The position numbers and the translations under genes were made by a program. This document shows positions 15,485 to 22,139 of a DNA stretch of 32,774 nucleotides, one piece after another. How positions within the stretch are numbered: position 1 is the stretch's first letter; the number at the start of each line of letters is the position of its first letter. The notes beneath the pieces were generated by a model, which ran no database searches, had not been told where the DNA came from, and worked only from the letters and a program-made list of their open reading frames with translations. Location of the stretch: contig RPQS01000042.1 in assembly GCA_003818605.1 (NCBI GenBank), positions 1 through 32,774 of the forward strand, given 5' to 3'. Origin of the DNA: Candidatus Zhuqueibacterota bacterium. Its GTDB lineage: Bacteria > Electryoneota > RPQS01.

Positions 15485-16085
15485 AGAGTGGCAAATCACT
15501 TTAGCGGCCGCGTCGACAATCTTGTGGGGCGTGTACGTATTCTTTACTATACGCACCTTTAAAGAAATTAAGGCACAAACAGATCTTCAGCGCGAGGCAT
15601 TGCTTGTTGTTCAGGTTCCGCAAGACACTCAATCCGAATGCTATATAGACAAAGAGCATTCTTCTTTTAAAGCTTTAAGGGAGAAGTGGCGAGGAATCGT
15701 TAGGGACAATGTCCCCAATGTAGCAACTCCCGAAAACATAGTATTTCTAAGACTGACTAATCGGGGAAAGTGCGATATTCTGAGTTGTTGTATCACAATC
15801 GAGGCCGTTGTAGATCCTTTGACGTATCTATCAACAACAAGAAACATTGAAGGCGAGTCGTTGAAGTGGGAAGTCCCTATTGACACAGGTAGTACGATGC
15901 TTCCCGAGGACTTCACACAAGATATCATTATCGCGCGGGCTGGAGTGTTTCCTAAGATTGCATTCAAATGGAATATCGAATACACCGATATCAGAGGGAA
16001 GACTTACAGTCGCTTTGTTGGAAAAAGTACAACTGAAGTATCGAACCACATGTTAAATCCTCGAGAAATTCCTGTAAATCAATGA
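15474..16085 (+). CDS. Hypothetical protein with one N-terminal membrane helix, 203 aa
   Basis: An N-terminal hydrophobic helix (about residues 7-27, LAAASTILWGVYVFFTI) is followed by a polar domain of beta-rich character (about 45-190), probably cytoplasmic given the basic residues after the helix. GAGGAG lies just before the ATG, and the gene overlaps the 138-aa gene before it. The layout of a soluble partner plus a membrane-tethered partner is common for small accessory systems, but no motif identifies it. Terminator-like hairpin 16112-16131 follows. Function unknown. Confidence 0.7.
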   Translation: MLIEEWQITLAAASTILWGVYVFFTIRTFKEIKAQTDLQREALLVVQVPQDTQSECYIDKEHSSFKALREKWRGIVRDNVPNVATPENIVFLRLTNRGKCDILSCCITIEAVVDPLTYLSTTRNIEGESLKWEVPIDTGSTMLPEDFTQDIIIARAGVFPKIAFKWNIEYTDIRGKTYSRFVGKSTTEVSNHMLNPREIPVNQ

Positions 16086-16111
16086 CACATTTTGTGTGAA
16101 ATATAATACAA

Positions 16112-16131
16112 GGCGAACTATTTAGTTCGCC
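16112..16131. terminator. Hairpin between convergent genes
   Basis: A perfect 9-bp stem GGCGAACTA/TAGTTCGCC with a TT loop separates the convergent 15474 gene and the phage cluster. On the minus strand it is followed by an AT-rich run (ttgtattatattt), so it most likely ends the leftward phage operon. Like the hairpins at 18940 and 27698, it is preceded on that strand by CTAC. The remaining DNA to 16260 shows nothing else clear. Confidence 0.55.
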
Positions 16132-16260
16132 CCGTAGGTAATTACATTTCAGTCAGTCATTATCACAATGACACATTCATCACACTTTCAGCTTCAATCT
16201 ACAAAAAAACACTCTAACTTTACGTTATCCATAAAAATAAAACGTCTGGAAGCTTCTGCT

Positions 16261-16506
16261 TTATAACGCCTTCAGCACATATCCCAACACCGCCGCGATG
16301 CCGCTCATAAAAAGGCCGGTCATGAGGCCGATCATCCAGCGGCGGAAAGATTCGAGCGCGGCAATCCGCTCGTGATGGGCGGCGGTGGAAGATTCCACTA
16401 ATTGCACGAGCCGCGAAAGTTCGGTTCGCAAGCCGGAAATCTGTTCGGTTAAATCGGCCACGCGCGCTTCCACGCGGCCCAGGGAACGATCTGTATTATC
16501 GGTCAT
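16261..16506 (-). CDS. Small coiled-coil membrane protein, XhlA/holin-like
   Basis: 81 residues. The first 50 are polar with heptad-like Leu and Val spacing (VEARVADLTEQISGLRTELS), predicting a coiled coil. The last 25 are a hydrophobic helix with a short tail (WMIGLMTGLFMSGIAAVLGYV). This two-part plan matches XhlA-type hemolysin/holin accessory proteins of phages, which anchor to the inner membrane. AAGGA lies before the ATG. It is the last gene of the leftward head cluster. No endolysin is nearby, so a lysis role is only a suggestion. Confidence 0.55.
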   Translation of the reverse strand: MTDNTDRSLGRVEARVADLTEQISGLRTELSRLVQLVESSTAAHHERIAALESFRRWMIGLMTGLFMSGIAAVLGYVLKAL

Positions 16507-16595
16507 GTTTCATCCTTTTTCTCAGATTCCGACCGGGTTGCGGAAGATCCTTCACTTCGTTCAGGACAGGCTCTTAACCCGGCTCGGCGATGAAT

Positions 16596-16684
16596 GAATC
16601 GCACTGCCGTGCGCGGCTACGAAGCTATTCGGTTTTCAGCTTTCCGTTTTCAGATTTCTTCGTTTCTGCCTCATCCTTCATCCT
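16596..16684. repeat. Mini-repeats and TTCATCC tract
   Basis: A gcactgccgtgcgcgg inverted repeat near 16600 and a TTTCAG/TTTCCG tract (16622-16650) are followed by tandem TTCATCC-like words at 16670-16702, which run into the 3' end of the protease-like gene. It is host-type repeat DNA inside the phage cluster. Confidence 0.6.
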
Positions 16685-17371
16685 TTATCCTTCATCCTTT
16701 CCCGATATCGCTTCGTACGTTCGCCCGCCGATCCGCACGCTGATGGTCTTGCGGCCCTTGATGGTTCGTTTGAGATCGGCCATCTCCGCCAAAATTCCCG
16801 TCCCCGGTTCCGCTCCCCGATAGACAAAACTTCCTTCCAGCACGCGATCAATTCCGTCGTAATAATAGTGGCAGAGCTTGAGTCCGTAGTGCGCGCCAGG
16901 TTCGTGTTCGCATTCGCGGATATCTTTTCCGCAAATCGAACAGGACGGTTTGTCGAACGAGAAGGCAATCGAGGCTTCGGCGATAATGCCCGCATCTAAG
17001 AGCACGCGGAAATCCTCGGCTGAGGAATGCGCTTTCGGCCAGTAGAACTTCGGAACGATATAATGATGGCCTTCGTGTTCCTCGACGCTGCCGCCGAAAA
17101 AACGGGCCACGGGAATACTGAGCCGGTTGTGGCCGATCAATGCGGGTGCGCCGTGCGTGAGATCGAGCACCTTCGGCAGATCGTGCCGGCGGAAACATCC
17201 GTATTGACTGTCTACAGCATCTCCCGCCAAGCGGCAGCGGCGGATGTGAATATCGTCGGCGGTCAGCGGCAGAAGCGGTGGATTGGAAAGGGCGTTGATC
17301 TGTTCCATATCGGAAGCGGGCGCGGCTTCGCGCACGGCCATCACCGGCCCAGATAGTCTTTGTAAGAGCAT
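16685..17371 (-). CDS. Prohead maturation protease-like protein
   Basis: 228 residues. The pattern fits phage prohead proteases of the herpesvirus-assemblin-like fold: a His in ALIGHNRLSIPVA (His81) and a Ser in AEASIAFSF (Ser134), the expected spacing for the catalytic pair, followed by GSFVYRGAEPGTGI (180-193). A CSICG...CEH segment (144-156) inserts a possible zinc site, seen in some phage members of this family by recollection. The enzyme would cut scaffold and capsid N-termini during head assembly. AAGGA lies seven bases before ATG 17371. It follows the portal gene, the usual phage order. The sequence 3' to about 16702 overlaps TTCATCC repeats. Confidence 0.65.
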   Translation of the reverse strand: MLLQRLSGPVMAVREAAPASDMEQINALSNPPLLPLTADDIHIRRCRLAGDAVDSQYGCFRRHDLPKVLDLTHGAPALIGHNRLSIPVARFFGGSVEEHEGHHYIVPKFYWPKAHSSAEDFRVLLDAGIIAEASIAFSFDKPSCSICGKDIRECEHEPGAHYGLKLCHYYYDGIDRVLEGSFVYRGAEPGTGILAEMADLKRTIKGRKTISVRIGGRTYEAISGKDEG

Positions 17372-17390
17372 TGTTGAATCCTTTTTATTT

Positions 17391-17553
17391 TTTCGCCGCG
17401 AGGGGTGTCCCTACCTCGCGCGTGCTCAGGTTTCGCCTTATAGTCCACATTCGGGTTCCGGGCAGATCAGGGGATCTGCCTCGGCGGATTAAGAAACACA
17501 GCAAGCTGTGTCACTACGAGTTGGTTTCGGTGTTCATCGTTCATCATTTCTTT
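17391..17553. repeat. Palindromic mini-repeats between portal and protease genes
   Basis: It contains gcgaggggtgtcc/ctacctcgc (17396-17420), ggcagatc/gatctgcc flanked by ccg and tcggcgg (17459-17487, related to 29345-29373), cacagc/gctgtg (about 17495-17510) and a TTCATCG tract (17530-17553). No gene is visible in these 188 nt. Confidence 0.7.
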
Positions 17554-17559
17554 TCATCC

Positions 17560-18882
17560 TTACTCTTTAAACGCCGCCGGATAGCCGAGTTCGCGCGCGC
17601 CGTCGTCCTTCGAGATGTAGCCCGCGCGAACTTTTTTATCCACCGTATCGAACTCCACGGAGCGGGCCTGCATGCGCGAGAGCAGAAACGGATCCTGATT
17701 CGGCGCGAAGACGTGCTGGCTGGTAACGGTCATGCCTTTCATGCGCAGTTCCGTGTTGCGCACCCAGTTGCCCAGCGACGCTCCTAAGTTCTGCACGCTG
17801 TCCACGATCTGCATGAGCATGTTGAACTGAGCTTCCACCCAGTTCTTGGTCGTGCCGTGCGAACGTCCCAACACCCACGGGAAAAGCCTGAGTCCGGTGA
17901 TCACGTCTTCGATTACTTGTTCGCGATTCAGCCGCCATGTGAAGTTGCGGTTCATGTCGCCGCCGATCAGCGTAACTTCCACGTCGTTCCACGTGAACAG
18001 ATTATCGTCGGCATCCAGCCGCGAAAATTGCGACACCGTATCATCGAAGTAGCGGTTGATGCGCGCCTGATATTCTTTTTCGTTTTCGTGCGCGAAGGCT
18101 TTCGGCGGCGTGACACGGATTTGCAGGCGGGGCGTGCCCGCGTTGCGCGCGCTGCGAGCCATGTCCGAGAGCATGGCTTCCTGAATCTGCGCGACAAACG
18201 GAATGGAGGCCATCGGTTCGATGCCGCCGGGATTCGTGATGTCCGCGCCGAGCGTGGCGAAGAAAAACCGTTCGGGAGTGAGATAAATCCGCTTCTCCGG
18301 CTTGCCCGGCGCGCGGAATTCATCGGCGGGATCGAGAATGTAAGCCCGCCAGCGGCCATCGCGTTCCCACTGAATCAGATCGGGATCCATCGTGCGGAAA
18401 TAGTCAATGCCCGTGCCGTCGGCCAGCGGCACGATTTCACCTGCAAAGCTGCCGGTCGTAAACAGTTCGAGGAAGAATTGCTCGGTCAGATGCTTCAAGC
18501 CGTCGCGGCGGATGAGTGGATTTTCCAAAAGGCGGGTTTCGAGGTCGCGCAGAATTTTTACCGCCTGATTTTTCTCCGCCTCGCTGCCTTTCAGGTTGTA
18601 GCTCTGCTGCGTCGCGCATAAATGCACCCACGACCAAATCGCGGCGGAAATGATCGGCACATGATCGCGCAGATAGCGGTAGAATTCCGCGCGGTTGGTG
18701 CCCATCCATACGAAGTCCTGTCCGTCGAGCGTGGTTGTGAAGAGATTACCGGAAACAGTTTGCCGGCGCGTTTCACGCGCGCCGCCGCCCGCTCCGGTTA
18801 CGGATGAACCCGCCGACCGTTTCGCCACCACGCGCGGCGGAATTAAAGGACGTTGACGAGAATGCTTTGAGAAGGGAAACAT
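17560..18882 (-). CDS. Phage portal protein
   Basis: 440 residues from ATG 18882; the longer frame to 18954 adds 24 codons without conservation. Composition and length match siphovirus/Mu-like portals, the dodecameric ring through which DNA enters the head. Typical features are the N-terminal VPIISAAIWSWVHLC helix, GSFAGEIVPL, the MDPDLIQWERDGRW beta region, the helix-rich stem with DTVSQFSRLDADDNLFTW, and a C-terminal VDKKVRAGYISKDDGARELG segment. It is directly downstream of the accessory inserts that separate it from TerL, its normal partner. The call rests on overall pattern and context rather than one diagnostic motif. Confidence 0.75.
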   Translation of the reverse strand: MFPFSKHSRQRPLIPPRVVAKRSAGSSVTGAGGGARETRRQTVSGNLFTTTLDGQDFVWMGTNRAEFYRYLRDHVPIISAAIWSWVHLCATQQSYNLKGSEAEKNQAVKILRDLETRLLENPLIRRDGLKHLTEQFFLELFTTGSFAGEIVPLADGTGIDYFRTMDPDLIQWERDGRWRAYILDPADEFRAPGKPEKRIYLTPERFFFATLGADITNPGGIEPMASIPFVAQIQEAMLSDMARSARNAGTPRLQIRVTPPKAFAHENEKEYQARINRYFDDTVSQFSRLDADDNLFTWNDVEVTLIGGDMNRNFTWRLNREQVIEDVITGLRLFPWVLGRSHGTTKNWVEAQFNMLMQIVDSVQNLGASLGNWVRNTELRMKGMTVTSQHVFAPNQDPFLLSRMQARSVEFDTVDKKVRAGYISKDDGARELGYPAAFKE

Positions 18883-18930
18883 TTTATGCCTCGATGAATG
18901 AGTAATATGAGTTGACTCGAAAACAATTTG

Positions 18931-18964
18931 AATAAAAAACGAGAGCCCGATCAACGGGCTCTCG
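18931..18964 (-). terminator. Rho-independent terminator of the GNAT/SecB-like unit
   Basis: A perfect 10-bp stem CGAGAGCCCG/CGGGCTCTCG (18940-18964, 5-nt loop) is followed on the minus strand by TTTTTT and TTATT. It lies 28 nt past the 52-aa gene and 49 nt before the portal start, so it insulates the inserted unit from the phage operon. Confidence 0.9.
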
Positions 18965-18991
18965 TAGTATTCTGTTAAATCTGTAAAGACT

Positions 18992-19150
18992 CTACTTTTT
19001 CTTTTCCTTCTTCACACCTTGCTTGATTAGGTGTTCGTCAACCTTCTTTGGGTTAACTCGCATGAATCTTGATAACGCTTCTTCCGGAGATAATGGTTGA
19101 AGTACTGCTGGCGTTAAGCAGCCATTCTTCTCGTGTACCTCTTTAGTCAT
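18992..19150 (-). CDS. 52-aa protein closing the GNAT/SecB-like operon
   Basis: A small ORF starting MTKEVHEKNG, with LSPEEALSRFM and VNPKKVDEHL in the middle and a Lys-rich tail (KQGVKKEKKK). Its ATG overlaps the stop of the SecB-like gene (ATGA, 19150-19147), so it is translationally coupled. The terminator follows directly. SPEEAL-type short proteins are common in accessory regions; no function can be assigned. It could be a small regulator or antitoxin-like partner of the system. Confidence 0.7.
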   Translation of the reverse strand: MTKEVHEKNGCLTPAVLQPLSPEEALSRFMRVNPKKVDEHLIKQGVKKEKKK

Positions 19151-19653
19151 GTCACGTTTGTTTCTGCTGATAATTCATGTGAAGACTCATTATTATCAGC
19201 ATGGCGTCGCGTTGTAGAAACCTGTTCAAATTCCAATATGCCCTCGTCCATCATTCGATACATGTTAATCGGATCAAGAAGAATGGGCGCAGTCTGCGTG
19301 CGGCATGTAATATTATAGATCAATTCTCTCACAAATGAAAATAAAGCTATCGGGCCATTCTTCACAAGAAACTCATCAAATGGAACAGTAGTTTCTTCGG
19401 CTATCTTTCTATAAATAGCGACGAATCTTGCATCAAGCTTGTGCCCATTTGGAACATCTTTGGGTCGCTCACAAAAGACTGATAGTCTTATGGCTCCAAT
19501 TGATTCCACGATCCGCCACTGGACATTCATTTTTACATGCGTGTCTGGCAAGATCGGCTTTTGGGGGTCGGTTATTTCAAGTTCATAATTCAGTTTGTCA
19601 ATACTGATATTTACGAACTCTATCCCCGTATTACCCAAACCAATGATACTCAT
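19147..19653 (-). CDS. SecB-like chaperone
   Basis: 168 residues from ATG 19653, which overlaps the preceding stop (ATGA); the longer frame to 19722 would overlap the upstream gene by 73 nt. The C-terminal half reads GPIALFSFVRELIYNI...APILLDPINMYRMM, matching the SecB core LFPYxRE...PxxLxPxNF in order and spacing. The preceding beta-rich part fits the SecB sheet. SecB-like proteins found away from secretion genes often serve as chaperones for labile antitoxins in toxin-antitoxin-chaperone (TAC) systems. Here the gene is third in a four-gene unit after a GNAT protein and an unknown protein, so a TAC role is inferred. The acidic, polar tail (about 146-168) is unlike housekeeping SecB. Confidence 0.7.
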   Translation of the reverse strand: MSIIGLGNTGIEFVNISIDKLNYELEITDPQKPILPDTHVKMNVQWRIVESIGAIRLSVFCERPKDVPNGHKLDARFVAIYRKIAEETTVPFDEFLVKNGPIALFSFVRELIYNITCRTQTAPILLDPINMYRMMDEGILEFEQVSTTRRHADNNESSHELSAETNVT

Positions 19654-20132
19654 GCGGCCAATATATAGGTGTCGGGTTGTGACCGATTGTTCGCGGGGTA
19701 TACCGCGTTGTCCCATGTGCAAAAACCAGAATCTGGCTTGATGAATTGTGGGATTGGTAGCCTTTGCAGCCGAAGTGCGAGCAGATGATTCAAACGGATA
19801 TCAGATACCACACAATCATCTTTTATAAAGCCTAATTCCAGTTGATCGGAATTCCATTCTGCACCAGCAATGATAGCCTTAAAACCGAAACTCTTTTCAA
19901 GAAATTTCTTGATGTTCTTCAGAGTTGAGAACACGCTGCGATTAATGCTGAGATGCTCCATTTGATCCCCGTTACGAACGGGTAGGGGAGAACCCCTATC
20001 GAGCATTATGTCAACGGCCTCAATAAAACGCGGATTGCTGTCTTCCGAAACAACAACTCGCCCATCCGCCCAGCAGATAGCACCAAGCGGAGTTCCTGTC
20101 CGTGAATGAACCTTTATAATGAACCGTGCCAT
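19650..20132 (-). CDS. Unknown protein, 160 aa, between GNAT and SecB-like genes
   Basis: A soluble protein that I do not recognise. The N-terminus (ARFIIKVHSRTGTPLGAICW) and following VVVSEDSNPRFIEAVDIMLD look alpha/beta. The C-terminal 20 residues are polar and may be flexible. It starts 11 nt after the GNAT gene and ends in a 4-bp overlap with the SecB-like gene. By position it could be the antitoxin or substrate-binding partner that a SecB-like chaperone protects, since such proteins often carry a chaperone-addiction tail at the C-terminus. That is inference from operon order only. Confidence 0.7.
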   Translation of the reverse strand: MARFIIKVHSRTGTPLGAICWADGRVVVSEDSNPRFIEAVDIMLDRGSPLPVRNGDQMEHLSINRSVFSTLKNIKKFLEKSFGFKAIIAGAEWNSDQLELGFIKDDCVVSDIRLNHLLALRLQRLPIPQFIKPDSGFCTWDNAVYPANNRSQPDTYILAA

Positions 20133-20143
20133 GATCGTTGGTC

Positions 20144-20767
20144 TCAGGTTAGCACCTTATAAATCTCAAACTGCCTATTTTGCTGACAGAAATATTCCCA
20201 AAAGTCATCGGGAAAGTCTCTGATCGAATTAATTTGTGTTGAATCTACATTCCCTTGCGCCCAATCAATTTCGTATGCGAGCTTCAATAACAATAAATGG
20301 TCAGGAAATGCCTCATATCCATAATGGGTCTTCGGCCAGACCTTCGGGCCATCCAATGCGGCCACAGCTTGAATCTCGGCGGCATCCCATTTTCTGAATA
20401 TCTGTTGTTCTTCTCTTTCAATGATCGTTGATGCAATCCCGCGCTTACGAAATTCTGGATTCACAAGCATCAGATTTCGATAAGCAACCCTACCGCACGT
20501 TCCCGCATGGCTCACTAATCGACGAGAATACAATAACGACCTTGTACATTGCACGCACCACTTGGATTCGTCGGCATTTTGAACAACAGCAGTGTATTCA
20601 CGATCCTTGTAAGATGTGCGAAGCTCGGAATCTGGTGCCCTAAAACTAATTGTACGATTGTCAAGTTGAGTATCCCCGCTCTGCAACGCATCAACTACAT
20701 ACGTCGCTTCAAAATCATCCTCAACGAGGCCATCGCGGAGCAAAAAACGTGAAAATCCCACAACCAT
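20144..20767 (-). CDS. GNAT-family acetyltransferase
   Basis: 207 residues. The central part has the acetyl-CoA-binding motif A, NLMLVNPEFRKRGIASTIIE (about 98-117), with the R/Q-x-x-G-x-A loop as RKRGIA. It is followed by AAEIQAVAALDGPKVWPKTHYGYEAF, matching the second half of the fold (aromatic Y near the C-terminus of motif B). The first 95 residues and the last 55 are extra to the minimal domain. Substrate unknown; GNAT toxins acetylate charged tRNAs, but many GNATs act on small molecules or proteins. It is the first gene of an isolated promoter-terminator unit and is AT-richer than the phage genes. Confidence 0.72.
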   Translation of the reverse strand: MVVGFSRFLLRDGLVEDDFEATYVVDALQSGDTQLDNRTISFRAPDSELRTSYKDREYTAVVQNADESKWCVQCTRSLLYSRRLVSHAGTCGRVAYRNLMLVNPEFRKRGIASTIIEREEQQIFRKWDAAEIQAVAALDGPKVWPKTHYGYEAFPDHLLLLKLAYEIDWAQGNVDSTQINSIRDFPDDFWEYFCQQNRQFEIYKVLT

Positions 20768-20832
20768 TTTGTTTAGACACCCCGTGAGTAAACTTTGATA
20801 AGTTATTAGAGTTTCTTGCCTTGAGCGTTTGT

Positions 20833-20866
20833 AAAGTACGACATTTATTTACTTTTGTCAAGTAAA
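20833..20866 (-). promoter_or_regulatory. Promoter and possible operator of the GNAT/SecB-like unit
   Basis: On the minus strand TTGACA (20861-20856) and TACTTT (20838-20833) are spaced by 17 nt. A 7-bp inverted repeat TTTACTT/AAGTAAA with a 5-nt centre (20848-20866) overlaps the -35 box, the expected place for an autoregulatory operator. Confidence 0.75.
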
Positions 20867-21163
20867 AAGCGACATAGGATAAAATAGACGTACATATCTT
20901 GTTGCAAAGAATGATCCATTTGGGGGCAAGGGGAGCCCGTCCGCCTTGCCCCAACTCGCGCATTGTCAAAGAACCATGAATTTTCATTCATTTCGCGGAG
21001 AATCAGATATTGATGCTTGACTCTCTGGAAGTTTCACAAGTACATTGTGATCCCCCAAGTAACTTCAGGAGACCAACTATCCGAAAGATTTAAATACCGA
21101 GTGCCTCTGGAGAGAAACCGCCGCAAAGGCTTTCGTCTGGCGAAGCCGCGAGGATTCGCCTTT
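20867..21163. other. Non-coding gap between GNAT unit and TerL tail fragment
   Basis: No coding sequence is supported. It contains a strong inverted repeat GGGGCAAGG/CCTTGCCCC (20923-20952), a TCACAA-N5-TTGTGA palindrome (21034-21050) and AAAGGC/GCCTTT with GGCGAA/TTCGCC near 21127-21163, directly beyond the TerL tail fragment. These may be remnants of junctions from insertion events. Confidence 0.5.
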
Positions 21164-21257
21164 TTATCTGCGCATTCCCACTGAACGCGGGGAAAAATCC
21201 ATGTCCTCGCTGGCCGAATCCAGATTGACGAAGAAATGGCGCAACGCATCGAGCGAG
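21164..21257 (-). pseudogene. Orphan 3' end of TerL (second copy)
   Basis: Reading on the minus strand, it starts immediately after the stop codon of the methylase gene and encodes 31 codons ending DMDFSPRSVGMRR plus a stop. The end of intact TerL reads DMDFAPRLAGMRR. By eye 26 of 31 residues agree, with many synonymous base changes. It therefore comes from a related but not identical terminase gene. It has no start codon. Confidence 0.85.
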
Positions 21258-22073
21258 CTATTTAATATTGTAGTTTAACCACACATTTTCGGTTCGATGT
21301 TGCCTTGAATTTCCGGATCCCTGCTTGTTATTAATGCAACATCTATGTGGCCAGCTCACCTTCCGCCATCCCTTCTGCAACATAATTCGATAAATTGGAT
21401 TTTCGTAGCCGCACAGAATCACTTTGCTCTTGCACATAGATAGAAAACATAAAAGATCGATATGATCCCCTTCTGTCATTTCATGATCATAACATCCGCC
21501 CCTTCGGGTGATTGGCATATATGGTGGATCAAGGAATAGCACAGTTTCTTTACTGTCATATTTCAGACATAATTTCCGCCAGTCTTGACACTCCACGACA
21601 ACTTTACTGAATCGATTGCAGGCCTGCTCCAATAAAGCTGCAGACGTATGAAAGCGATGTACACACGACGCTATTCCTTGCGTTGATCCGTGAATAGATA
21701 CTCCCCAACTTTTCCCGAACTGTGAACCGAAGCTCATTCTCATGATACAGAACCAGCGGTATGCTCGTTCTACATCACTTAACTTTCGACTCTGGGTCAA
21801 ACAGAAGTTTCTGAACTCTGTTCGACTATAGGGTGTTATGCTAAGCTTCTTTTTCAACAACGCTGATTTTTTTGGGCTTCGTAATACACGAAAGAAGTTC
21901 ACAAGGCCTTCATCAATGTCATTATAGACTTCAACTGCGGATGGGCGCTTGTGAAATAGCAGGCTCGCTCCACCCCCATAAACTTCAACATATGTGTTAT
22001 GCTGTGGCAGGAGGGCATCAAGTCGTGATGCAAGCCTGCTTTTACCACCAAGCCATACAACAGGAGATCGCAT
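21258..22073 (-). CDS. DNA adenine methylase (D12 class, Dam-like)
   Basis: 271 residues. Motifs of N6-adenine methyltransferases are present: VVWLGGKSRL (5-14, the FxGGK SAM-binding motif), YVEVYGGGASLLF (28-40), VYNDID (49-54) and the catalytic DPPY (182-185). The family usually methylates GATC; the target is not certain here. Phage-borne copies protect DNA from host restriction or alter regulation. The gene is AT-richer than TerL and sits 66 nt after its stop codon. It is followed with no gap by the orphan TerL tail, so it looks like a cargo insert in the head cluster. No partner restriction gene is visible. Confidence 0.87.
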   Translation of the reverse strand: MRSPVVWLGGKSRLASRLDALLPQHNTYVEVYGGGASLLFHKRPSAVEVYNDIDEGLVNFFRVLRSPKKSALLKKKLSITPYSRTEFRNFCLTQSRKLSDVERAYRWFCIMRMSFGSQFGKSWGVSIHGSTQGIASCVHRFHTSAALLEQACNRFSKVVVECQDWRKLCLKYDSKETVLFLDPPYMPITRRGGCYDHEMTEGDHIDLLCFLSMCKSKVILCGYENPIYRIMLQKGWRKVSWPHRCCINNKQGSGNSRQHRTENVWLNYNIK

Positions 22074-22139
22074 GATTACACCGATAAAAATGGTAAGTCC
22101 GTTTTTGATTGTGTATTCAGTGCCTATGATGTCTTATCC

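Noticed and set aside
20721-20987. 88-codon minus-strand frame upstream of the GNAT gene
   Set aside because: It spans the promoter, an operator-like inverted repeat and a GC-rich palindrome; no ribosome site.
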